DNA of 43,003 nt from Hymenobacteraceae bacterium (GTDB lineage Bacteria; Bacteroidota; Bacteroidia; Cytophagales; Hymenobacteraceae), in assembly GCA_022701825.1 (NCBI GenBank), contig JAKONR010000295.1, positions 1 through 43,003 on the forward strand. Direction: 5' to 3'. Shown piece after piece: positions 8,972-17,054 of this stretch; the first letter of the stretch is position 1; each line of letters begins with the position of its first letter. The notes under the pieces are model-generated. The model had not been told where the DNA came from and searched no databases. It worked only from the letters and a program-made list of their open reading frames with translations. A program made the position numbers and the translations under genes.

Positions 8972-9057
8972 CGTTTGCCCTTGCGTGCGCAGCGAGGCAA
9001 TCGTATCAAAGCGAGCCGTTCGGGTGCGATTACTTCGCTCGCACGCAAAGACAAACG
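8972..9057. repeat. Imperfect hairpin repeat with CGTTTG...GCGCAGCGAGGCAATCG arms
   Basis: 8972-9003 cgtttgcccttgcgtgcgcagcgaggcaatcg versus the reverse complement of 9027-9057, cgtttgtctttgcgtgcgagcgaagtaatcg. Confidence 0.75.
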
Positions 9058-9098
9058 ACCTCTAAACAAGCCTTTTGGGCTATGAAAGAGGTCAGGCG

Positions 9099-10082
9099 CT
9101 ACTTCCTTTTACCAGCTTTCGATTTGCCTGCTTTCTTAGCCGCCTGCACCTGCTCGTAGGCCAGCCGCTGGAGCTCTACAGCCACCGGCGGCGCGATGCC
9201 TAGTGCCGTAGCGGCCTGCTCCTGCGCGCCTAGCCGGCGCGGGTCATAGCCCGTAAGCTCACTTAGCAGCACGCAAGCGTTCAGGTACGCGCCGTAGGTG
9301 CTGGGGTGGTAGTGGTCGGGGCCCCAGAGGTCGACCTTGCCGGCCTCAATGCCATCATACGGGTTGGCGTCGGCTACGCCGGTTTGCACGGCGCGCAGCC
9401 AGGCATCGCCGGCCGGGGCCACGCCCGCAAAGTGGCCATTTTGGGCCGCCTCCTGGTAGTAGGCTGCGTGCAGGTCGTGGGTCATCGAGTCGAGTGGCAG
9501 GCCTGAATAGCCTTTGTCGGTGGGGTAGGTGAGGTCGGCCCGCGCCCAGGTTTGGTACAGGTACACCTGGGCGGCAGGGTTAGCCGTGTGCACGGCCTGC
9601 TCAAGCCGGGTAGCGTACTCGTAGAAGCGCGCCGGCTGGCCGCCGTGGCGCGTGGGTACCGGGCCGGTGCTGTAGTCGTGCAGCACCACTTTGTCCCACT
9701 TCGGCTGCTGAATCACGGCCAGCGCGCTGTCGTAATGAAACTTCAGCGTTTGCCCGCTGATGGCTTCGAGGTGCACCTCATAGTGTAAGCCCGCTTCGTC
9801 GGTGAGCTTTTTGAAGATGCCCGGAATGCCGCCCCAGGGGCCCTCCTCGTGCTCGTACTGGCGGCGGCGCTGCCCGGTGCGGTCGGGCTTATAGTTCTCG
9901 TCGGTGACGCGCTCTTTGTTGTAGCTCAGTACCGGCTGAAAGGCGCCGTGAAAGAAGCTGTTGCCGACGAATAGTATCGTTTGGGGCTTGGCCGGGTCGG
10001 TGGATTTCTGCGCCAGCGCGGGCAGGCTGAACAGGGCGCCGGCCAAGGCCAGCAGCCGGGGAAAGGAGTGGGAAAGATTCAT
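9099..10082 (-). CDS. Secreted SGNH/GDSL-like hydrolase
   Basis: Signal peptide ...ALAGALFSLPALAQ; TILFVGNSFFHG block I; later GPDHYHPSTYGAYLNACVL block V-like. Confidence 0.65.
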   Translation of the reverse strand: MNLSHSFPRLLALAGALFSLPALAQKSTDPAKPQTILFVGNSFFHGAFQPVLSYNKERVTDENYKPDRTGQRRRQYEHEEGPWGGIPGIFKKLTDEAGLHYEVHLEAISGQTLKFHYDSALAVIQQPKWDKVVLHDYSTGPVPTRHGGQPARFYEYATRLEQAVHTANPAAQVYLYQTWARADLTYPTDKGYSGLPLDSMTHDLHAAYYQEAAQNGHFAGVAPAGDAWLRAVQTGVADANPYDGIEAGKVDLWGPDHYHPSTYGAYLNACVLLSELTGYDPRRLGAQEQAATALGIAPPVAVELQRLAYEQVQAAKKAGKSKAGKRK

Positions 10083-10141
10083 CGGGCAAGTATAAGCCGA
10101 ACGAAAAGAAGGTAGGCTGACGCCGCCTGATTTAGGCTATG

Positions 10142-10297
10142 TGCAACATTGTTTCGCTCAATAAATGCCCGAATTTTTTTTGGCCAGTGCTCAGTTCAGC
10201 CCCGGCAGCCTCGTTAGAATGGCGCTTTTAGGGCAGCAACAATGTTGCATATTAATGGGAAAGTGCTTTTCTAGCTTGTTAGAGCCATTCTGAACTG
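10142..10297. repeat. Nested/interleaved inverted repeats upstream of mraZ
   Basis: TGCAACATTGTT (10142-10153)/AACAATGTTGCA (10238-10249); CAGTTCAG (10192-10199)/CTGAACTG (10290-10297); AGAATGGC (10216-10223)/GCCATTCT (10284-10291). Confidence 0.6.
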
Positions 10298-10304
10298 GGG
10301 GTAA

Positions 10305-10361
10305 GAACGTGGGAAGAAGTGGTAGAAAGTGGTGGCCTTTTTAAAAGCAACCGTACTTTTG
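10305..10361 (+). promoter_or_regulatory. Candidate MraZ-binding repeats overlapping the dcw promoter
   Basis: GTGG at 10309, 10319 and 10329 (10-bp period: GTGGGAAGAA-GTGGTAGAAA-GTGGTGGCC), followed by TACTTTTG (-7 TAnnTTTG) at 10354-10361. Confidence 0.65.
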
Positions 10362-10403
10362 TTATTCAGCCCGCGCCCTGACCGGTCGCTTTCTTTCCTT
10401 CCT

Positions 10404-10886
10404 ATGGCTACCTCTCTCACCGGCGAATACGACTGCAAGCTCGACCCCAAGGGGCGGCTTGTGCTGCCGGCGAAGGTGAAGGCCGCCCTGCCCGACGCCT
10501 ACGCCAACCAGCTGGTGCTGGTGCGCGGCCTCGAGCCCTGCCTGGTGCTGTACCCGCGCTCGGCCTGGGACGTTATTCAGGCCAAAGTAATGGCGCTGGA
10601 TGAATTTAACGAGGAATACCGGCAGTTCCAACGCAATTTTATGCGGGGCATGACCGATGTAGAGCTCGATAGTATAGGCAGGTTTTTGCTACCCGGCTCC
10701 ATGCGCCGCTACGCCGGCCTGGAAAAAGACGCCGTGATAGTGGGCATCGGTAACCGCTGCGAAATCTGGGACCCCGCCCGCTACGACGACTACCTGATTA
10801 AAGACGCTGGCGCTTTCTCGAAGCTGGCGCAGAAGTTTCTTTCCGTTTCACCCGACACGCCGGGCGCGCCGGCCCCCGCCGCATGA
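10404..10886 (+). CDS. mraZ: Division/cell wall cluster transcriptional regulator MraZ
   Basis: MATSLTGEYDCKLDPKGRLVLPAKVK... and SIGRFLLPGSMRRYAGLEKDAVIVGIGNRCEIWD. ATG at 10404 preferred over the GTG at 10329, which lies in the regulatory repeats. Confidence 0.95.
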   Translation: MATSLTGEYDCKLDPKGRLVLPAKVKAALPDAYANQLVLVRGLEPCLVLYPRSAWDVIQAKVMALDEFNEEYRQFQRNFMRGMTDVELDSIGRFLLPGSMRRYAGLEKDAVIVGIGNRCEIWDPARYDDYLIKDAGAFSKLAQKFLSVSPDTPGAPAPAA

Positions 10887-11833
10887 GCCAACTCGCCGCC
10901 CGCCCCAACGATACCGCCTACCACCGCCCCGTGCTGCTGGCCGAATGCCTCGACGCGCTCGACCTCCAGCCCGGTGGCCGCTACGTCGATGTGACCTTCG
11001 GCGGCGGCGGCCACTCAGCGCGCATTTTGGAGCAATTAGCTGAGGGGCATTTGTATAGCTTCGACCAGGACGATGCCGCCGAGCGCGAAGCCCAGGCGCT
11101 GGCCCGGCCGCAGTTCACCTTCGTGCGGGCCAATTTCCGGCATCTCACCGCCGAGCTGGCCCAGCGCGACGCGCTGCCCGTGGACGGCCTGCTGGCCGAT
11201 TTGGGCGTTTCATCGCACCAGTTCGACACGGCCGACCGGGGCTTCAGCACCCGCTTCGATGGGCCGCTCGACATGCGCATGAACCCCGAAGACGCCAGCG
11301 CGCCCACCGCCGCCGACGTGCTCAACGACTACGACGAGGCCGCCCTGCATCGCATTTTTGGCATGTACGGCGAGGTTACCAACGCCCGCACGCTGGCGGC
11401 CACCGTGGTGCAGGCCCGGCGGCAGCGCCCGCTACGCACCATTCAGGAGCTCAAGCAGGCCATTCAGCCCGTAGTGGCGCGGGGCAAGGAGAATAAATAC
11501 CTGGCGCAAGTATTTCAGGCCCTGCGTATTGAGGTGAACGATGAGCTAGCCGCCTTGCAGGAAATGCTGGTGCAAACCGCCCAGGTGCTACGGCCCGGCG
11601 GCCGGCTGGTCGTGATGAGCTACCACTCGCTGGAAGACCGGCTGGTGAAGAATTTTTTGAGCCAAGGGAAGTTTTTTGGGCAGGCCGAAAAGGACTTGTA
11701 TGGTCGCACCAGCCTGCCTTTCGAGGCGCTCACGCGCAAGCCCATTGAGGCCTCGGCCGACGAAATCGCCCTTAATAGCCGGGCCCGCAGTGCCAAGCTG
11801 CGCATCGGCGTTCGCACCTCCATTTCCGCGTAA
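10883..11833 (+). CDS. rsmH: 16S rRNA (cytosine(1402)-N(4))-methyltransferase
   Basis: YHRPVLLAECLDAL, YVDVTFGGGGHSARIL, DGLLADLGVSSHQFD and VMSYHSLEDRLVKNF. 4-bp overlap with mraZ. Confidence 0.97.
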   Translation: MSQLAARPNDTAYHRPVLLAECLDALDLQPGGRYVDVTFGGGGHSARILEQLAEGHLYSFDQDDAAEREAQALARPQFTFVRANFRHLTAELAQRDALPVDGLLADLGVSSHQFDTADRGFSTRFDGPLDMRMNPEDASAPTAADVLNDYDEAALHRIFGMYGEVTNARTLAATVVQARRQRPLRTIQELKQAIQPVVARGKENKYLAQVFQALRIEVNDELAALQEMLVQTAQVLRPGGRLVVMSYHSLEDRLVKNFLSQGKFFGQAEKDLYGRTSLPFEALTRKPIEASADEIALNSRARSAKLRIGVRTSISA

Positions 11834-11837
11834 GCTT

Positions 11838-12794
11838 ATGGCCACCAATGTTATTCGCCCCGGTGCCGGCCCAGCTCCCCGCGCCAACGTTCCGCGGCCC
11901 GTTGCGCCCCCGCCGCCTCCCGCGCCGGAGGAGGTGCCCGTGGCCGCCGCGCCCGCGCCGGCTCCCGTAGCGCCGCCGCCTGCGCCCGCTGCGGCGCCGA
12001 AGCAGGCCCCCGCGCCGCGCCGCCAGCCCGCGCCCGAACCGTATGACGACGGGCAGCCGCTGTCGTCGCCGGGCTCGACGTGGAGCCTGTTTTCGCTGCT
12101 CGACCGCTTCACGGGGCTCGATAGCTTATTTGAGGAAGGCTTGCCAGTCAAGTACTTGCCTAAGCTGTTGTTTGTGATGTTCCTGACCTTGCTCTACATC
12201 GGCAACACGCACTACGGCAACCGCATGAACCGCAACATTCAGCGCCTCAAGCTGGAGACCGAAGACCTGCGCGCCGATTATACCACGCTGTCATCTGACT
12301 ACATGGAGGCCAGCAAGCAAAGCGAAGTAGCGCGAAAGGTAGCAGCTATCGGGCTGATTGAAAGCTCGTCGCCGCCCTTTCGCATTGTAGTGCCGGCCGG
12401 CCGCCTCGACGAAGCCGAACTCGAAACCATGCCCGTGCTCACCGCCGATACGCTCGCTGCCCGTGCCACCCGCGACTCGCTGGCCGCCCAGCGCGCCGAC
12501 TCTATTCGGGGGCGCATTCGGCAGCAAGCGAATAATGCCAGCAATGCCGACGCTGACGTGCACGAGCCAGGCCCGCCGCCCCCTGGCCTAGAAGAAGATA
12601 TTGTTAATGAGGCTACTACTTCAAACAAGCCGGTAGAGCTGGCCGCGCGGCATTCCCCAACAGTTCCCACAAAAGGCCCAAAAAAGTCCAAGCCGGCACA
12701 AAATAGTCGGGAGTCCAAGCGCACTACGCGAACCAAGTCAGCGTCGGCACCTAAAAATTCTAAAAAGCCTGCGACTCATGAAAGGAAGCGTTAA
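11838..12794 (+). CDS. ftsL: FtsL-like cell division protein with Pro/Ala-rich N-terminus and Lys-rich tail
   Basis: Position between rsmH and ftsI; a single TM (LPKLLFVMFLTLLYIGNTHYG) followed by a coiled-coil-like segment. Start at ATG 11838 (MATNVIRPG...) rather than the out-of-context upstream ORF start. Confidence 0.75.
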   Translation: MATNVIRPGAGPAPRANVPRPVAPPPPPAPEEVPVAAAPAPAPVAPPPAPAAAPKQAPAPRRQPAPEPYDDGQPLSSPGSTWSLFSLLDRFTGLDSLFEEGLPVKYLPKLLFVMFLTLLYIGNTHYGNRMNRNIQRLKLETEDLRADYTTLSSDYMEASKQSEVARKVAAIGLIESSSPPFRIVVPAGRLDEAELETMPVLTADTLAARATRDSLAAQRADSIRGRIRQQANNASNADADVHEPGPPPPGLEEDIVNEATTSNKPVELAARHSPTVPTKGPKKSKPAQNSRESKRTTRTKSASAPKNSKKPATHERKR

Positions 12795-15291
12795 GAAATC
12801 CATCGTCACGCGGGTGCGACTGGCATTTCTGGGCGTGGCCGTTTTTTCGGGAGCCATTGCCTGGAAAATCTCGCATATCCAGTATCAAGAGGGGGCCAAA
12901 TGGCGTGCCTTGGAGCAGGAGCGCCGCATTAGCTACCAATCGGTGCCGGCCACGCGGGGCAATATTTTCGCCAGCGACGGCAAGAGCATCATGGCTACTT
13001 CGCTGCCCTTCTACCGGGTGGCCTGGGACCCTGGCGTAGTGGATGAGAAGCTATTCAGGGATAAAGTAGATTCGCTGGCGGGCAACCTGGCGCACTTTTT
13101 TGGCGACCGTAGCAAGGAAGAATATAAGCGCCGCCTGATAACCGCCTACAACGCTAAGGAGCCGGCCGTGCGCTACATTCGGCTGAATTCGCGGCAGATT
13201 AACTTTCAGGAAAAGAAGGAGTTCGCTAGCTGGCCCATCTTCCGGGCCAAGCGCAAGGGCGGCGTTATTTTTGAGAAAGTCGACAAACGTTTCCGGCCGT
13301 TTGGTGGGCTGGCGCAGCGCACGGTGGGCTTCGTGAACGAAGACCGTAATGGCGCGGGACTGGAATTCACTTTCCAGCAAAAGCTGGCCGGCCGGCCTGG
13401 CGAAGCGCTCTACGAGCGCGTGCCGGGCGGCATGAAGCCGGTGTACGATGGCTCCGAAATCAAGCCCCAGCCGGGCTACGATATTAAGACGACGCTTGAC
13501 ATCAACTTGCAGGATGGCGCCGAAGATGCTTTGTATAAGGCGCTTGTGGCCAACGATGCGCAGTATGGCTGCGCCATTTTGATGGAGGTGCAGACCGGTG
13601 AAATCAAGGCCGTGGCCAACCTGGGCAAGGCCAGCGACGGCACGTATAAGGAGGACTACAACTACGCCTTTGCCGACCAGGGCCGCACCGAGCCGGGCTC
13701 GACGTTCAAGCTGGCTTCGATGATGGCGCTGCTCGAAGCGCACCCCGAAATCCAGCTCGATGACATCGTGGATACCGGCAACGGCCGGATGCTCATCGGC
13801 GGGGCCGTGAAAACGGACACCCACGGCTACGGTCGCGTGACGGTGCAGCAGGTATTTGAGAAGTCGTCGAACATCGGCGTGGCCAAGCTGATAAACGAGT
13901 ATTTCAGCGGCAATCCGTCGGCCTACACCGACTACCTCAAGCGTTTTGGGCTGCCCAAGCCGCTAGGCTTCCAGATGGCCGGCGAGGCGCTGCCCTACAT
14001 CAAAGACCCCAAAGACCGCACCTGGAGCCGCACCTCGCTCACCACGATGTGCATCGGCTACGAACTGAAAATCGCGCCCCTGCAAACGCTGGCGTTCTAC
14101 AACGCCGTGGCCAATGACGGCGTGAAAGTGCAGCCTATTATCGTCAAGGAAATCAAGCAGGCCGACCAAGTGTTGGAGCAGTTTGAGGCTCCGGTACTGA
14201 ACGAGAAAATCTGCTCGAAAGAGACGCTGCGCAAGCTGCGCTCGATGATGGAAGGCGTGGTGGTGAACGGCACGGCGCGGGCTATTCGGCCCAAAGACTA
14301 CAGCATCGCGGGCAAAACCGGCACGGCCTGGAAGTTTAAGAATGGCCATTACACGCGGACGTATTGGACCAGCTTCTGCGGCTTTTTTCCGGCCGACAAG
14401 CCCAAGTACAGCTGCATTGTAGTTATCGACTCGCCGAGTAAGGGCGGCTGGTCGGGGGCCGAGGTGGCGGCACCGGTGTTCCGCGACATCGCCGACCGCT
14501 GCATGGCTCGTGACCAGGCCAGCCAGCGGCCCATGCTGGCGCGGGTACCTGCCCAGCGCACGCCCGTGCCGCTGGTGCGCGCCGGTGTGCAAGACGAAAT
14601 AGCGCTGGTGTGCCAGCGCATTGGCTTGCCCGCCAGCACCCAGGCCACCGGCGGCGAAGAATGGGTGCGCGCCACTCGCGCCGTGGACACCGCCTCGGTG
14701 ACGCGCCACGTGGAAGTTGCGCCCAACAAAACCGTGAACCGCACCGGCCGCATGCCCGATGCCCACGGCCTGACCTTGCGCGACGCGCTTTTCCTACTCG
14801 AAAACCGGGGCCTGCGCGTGCAAACCAGCGGCACCGGCCGCGTGCGCGAGCAGTCTATTGCCCCGAATGAGCGCGTGAAGCGCGGCACGCTGGTGCGCCT
14901 GGCGCTGCTGCCCACCGCCACTACCGCTGCCGCGCCCATGCCGCTGCCCGAGCCCGAGCATACCGAGATAGTAGAAAACACCTTGCTCGTGCCCGCCGAA
15001 ATGGATGGCCGCACTGCCAAGCCCGCCAAACCATCGGTAAAGCCGACAAGTGCCAAACCGGCTAGAACGGGGGAAAAGAATAAGTCTACCGCTAAGCCGA
15101 CTTCCGACAAAGCGAAAACCAACACTGCCAAAAACGCGGCCAAACCGGCCGCTGGCAAAGGCAGGCCCGCAAAAGCGAACGAGCCCAAAAAGCCGACTTC
15201 CAAGCCCCGCAAAACCCCGCCGGCCGACATCCGCACCACGCAGCGCGGCGACACCCGGTCTACTACCGATAAGCCGCGCCGCGTTTCCTGA
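12778..15291 (+). CDS. ftsI: Penicillin-binding protein / FtsI-type transpeptidase with PASTA domain
   Basis: PBP dimerisation domain, EPGSTFKLASMMALLE (SxxK), SSN, AGKTGTAWK (KTGT); PASTA domain MPDAHGLTLRDALFLLENRGLRVQ...; Lys-rich tail. Confidence 0.95.
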   Translation: MKGSVKKSIVTRVRLAFLGVAVFSGAIAWKISHIQYQEGAKWRALEQERRISYQSVPATRGNIFASDGKSIMATSLPFYRVAWDPGVVDEKLFRDKVDSLAGNLAHFFGDRSKEEYKRRLITAYNAKEPAVRYIRLNSRQINFQEKKEFASWPIFRAKRKGGVIFEKVDKRFRPFGGLAQRTVGFVNEDRNGAGLEFTFQQKLAGRPGEALYERVPGGMKPVYDGSEIKPQPGYDIKTTLDINLQDGAEDALYKALVANDAQYGCAILMEVQTGEIKAVANLGKASDGTYKEDYNYAFADQGRTEPGSTFKLASMMALLEAHPEIQLDDIVDTGNGRMLIGGAVKTDTHGYGRVTVQQVFEKSSNIGVAKLINEYFSGNPSAYTDYLKRFGLPKPLGFQMAGEALPYIKDPKDRTWSRTSLTTMCIGYELKIAPLQTLAFYNAVANDGVKVQPIIVKEIKQADQVLEQFEAPVLNEKICSKETLRKLRSMMEGVVVNGTARAIRPKDYSIAGKTGTAWKFKNGHYTRTYWTSFCGFFPADKPKYSCIVVIDSPSKGGWSGAEVAAPVFRDIADRCMARDQASQRPMLARVPAQRTPVPLVRAGVQDEIALVCQRIGLPASTQATGGEEWVRATRAVDTASVTRHVEVAPNKTVNRTGRMPDAHGLTLRDALFLLENRGLRVQTSGTGRVREQSIAPNERVKRGTLVRLALLPTATTAAAPMPLPEPEHTEIVENTLLVPAEMDGRTAKPAKPSVKPTSAKPARTGEKNKSTAKPTSDKAKTNTAKNAAKPAAGKGRPAKANEPKKPTSKPRKTPPADIRTTQRGDTRSTTDKPRRVS

Positions 15292-15332
15292 TTAGAGTTA
15301 GTTGAAAGTATGTCAACTCAAGAAAAACATTT

Positions 15333-15420
15333 GTCATGCTGAGCGCAGCGAAGCATCTCTACCGCTTCGTTGAGCAGTCCGGATGAAGCGATAGAGATGC
15401 TTCGCTGCGCTCAGCATGAC
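15333..15420. repeat. Long perfect hairpin repeat (GTCATGCTGAGCGCAGCGAAGCATCTCT family), copy 1
   Basis: 28-bp arms gtcatgctgagcgcagcgaagcatctct / agagatgcttcgctgcgctcagcatgac are perfectly complementary. Confidence 0.95.
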
Positions 15421-15478
15421 CCGTCTTTCAATAGCATAGCTAACAGCCAGTAGCCGAAAGCTAACAGCTCAAGAAACA

Positions 15479-16948
15479 ATGAACCTTCCGCTCTTTTCCC
15501 TGCTCACTGAGGTAAACGTGCTCGCGCAGCACGGCAATCCCGACGTGCCCATCAGCGGCCTCACGCTCGACTCGCGGCAGGCGGGGCCGGGCCAGCTGTT
15601 TTGCGCCCTGCGCGGCACCGCTACCGATGGCCACAAATTCATCGACAAAGCCGTGAGTCAGGGCGCGGCCGTAATCGTGTGCGAAGAGCTGCCCGCCGAG
15701 CTAAACCCGGCCACGACCTACGTGCAGGTGGCCGACTCGGCCGCCGCGCTCGGGCCGATGGCCAGCGCGTTTTACGGGCACCCATCGCGGCAGCTCAAGC
15801 TAGTGGGCGTAACCGGTACCAATGGCAAAACCACCTGCGCCACGCTGCTGCACAAGCTCTTGCGCGAGCTGGGCTACCACTGCGGCCTGCTGAGCACGGT
15901 GCAGAATCAGATTGACGAAACCGTCATCCCGGCCACCCACACCACGCCCGATGCCATCCGGCTCAATGAGCTGCTGGCGCAGATGGTGGCCGCCGGCTGC
16001 ACCCACGCCTGCATGGAGGTGAGCAGCCACGCCGTGGCGCAGCATCGCATTGGTGGCTTGCGCTTTGCAGGTGGCGTGTTTACTAATCTCACCCACGACC
16101 ACCTCGACTACCACGGTACGTTTGATAATTACCTGAAGGCCAAAAAAGGCTTCTTCGACGCGCTGCCCAAGGCGGCCTTTGCCCTCACCAACGCCGACGA
16201 CAAGCGCGGCCCGGTGATGCTGCAAAACACCGCCGCCCAGCGCGCCACGTACTCGCTGCGCACGGCGGCCACGTTCCGCGCCCGGCTGGTTGATAACGAG
16301 CTGCACGGCCTGCACCTCGAAATTGACGGCCGCGAGGTGCAATTTAGGCTCATCGGCATTTTCAATGCCTACAATCTGCTGGCCGTGTACGGTGCGGCCG
16401 TGCTGCTGGGCGAAGACCCGACCGAGGCGCTCACCATCCTTTCGGGCCTGACTACCGCGCCCGGTCGCTTCGAGCCCGTGACGGTGCCGGGCAGCGCCAT
16501 TATCGGCCTCGTGGACTACGCCCACACGCCCGACGCGCTCGAAAACGTGCTTCAAACCCTGCAGCAGACGCGCCGGCCCGAGCAGCGCATTATCACGGTG
16601 GTGGGCTGCGGCGGCAACCGCGACGCGGCCAAGCGCCCCATCATGGCCCGGCTCGCCGCGCAGCTCTCCGACCAGGTTATCCTCACCGCCGACAACCCCC
16701 GCGACGAAGACCCACAGGAGATAATCAACCAAATGCAGGCTGGCCTCACCCCGCCCGCCGATGCCCACGCGCAGCAACTGCCCGACCGCCGCGCCGCCAT
16801 CCGGGCCGCCGTAGCCCTTGCCCGCCCCGGCGACCTCGTGCTGGTAGCCGGCAAAGGCCACGAAACCTACCAGGAAATAAAAGGCGTGAAGTCGCCTTTT
16901 GACGACAGAGAAGAATTGCGCGCCGCGCTTTCGTTAATTATAAATTAA
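15479..16948 (+). CDS. murE: UDP-N-acetylmuramoyl-L-alanyl-D-glutamate--2,6-diaminopimelate ligase
   Basis: GVTGTNGKTTCATLLHKLL, HACMEVSSHAVAQHR, DYAHTPDALENVL, DNPRDEDPQEI and GKGHETYQE. Confidence 0.96.
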   Translation: MNLPLFSLLTEVNVLAQHGNPDVPISGLTLDSRQAGPGQLFCALRGTATDGHKFIDKAVSQGAAVIVCEELPAELNPATTYVQVADSAAALGPMASAFYGHPSRQLKLVGVTGTNGKTTCATLLHKLLRELGYHCGLLSTVQNQIDETVIPATHTTPDAIRLNELLAQMVAAGCTHACMEVSSHAVAQHRIGGLRFAGGVFTNLTHDHLDYHGTFDNYLKAKKGFFDALPKAAFALTNADDKRGPVMLQNTAAQRATYSLRTAATFRARLVDNELHGLHLEIDGREVQFRLIGIFNAYNLLAVYGAAVLLGEDPTEALTILSGLTTAPGRFEPVTVPGSAIIGLVDYAHTPDALENVLQTLQQTRRPEQRIITVVGCGGNRDAAKRPIMARLAAQLSDQVILTADNPRDEDPQEIINQMQAGLTPPADAHAQQLPDRRAAIRAAVALARPGDLVLVAGKGHETYQEIKGVKSPFDDREELRAALSLIIN

Positions 16949-17050
16949 AAATTATGAATTAAAAATTGCTGAATAAGAAACTGAAGGACGGCCGCTACGA
17001 GGTTAGAACGACCTTATTTTTTAATTCATAATTTTTAATTCATAATTCAA
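16933..17050. repeat. AT-rich inverted repeat (AATTATGAATTAAAAATT family), copy 2
   Basis: ttataaattaaaaattatgaattaaaaatt ... ttttttaattcataatttttaattcataatt. Confidence 0.8.
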
Positions 17051-17054
17051 ACTC

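Noticed and set aside
8887-9069. Extended N-terminus of the small Cys/His protein
   Set aside because: Translates part of a hairpin repeat (8972-9057); the downstream ATG at 8886 is followed directly by a good signal peptide.
10329-10403. Extended N-terminus of mraZ from GTG at 10329
   Set aside because: This segment contains the phased GTGG boxes and the TACTTTTG -7-like element; MraZ homology starts at MATSLTGEYDCKLD (10404).
15333-15420. Possible CRISPR or transposon terminal repeats
   Set aside because: Single hairpin unit with no array of spacers; no transposase ORF in the window. Kept as a dispersed hairpin repeat.
15800-16861. 353-aa minus-strand ORF antisense to murE
   Set aside because: Lies wholly inside the confidently identified murE; low-complexity Gly/Val/His-rich shadow translation typical of GC-rich DNA.
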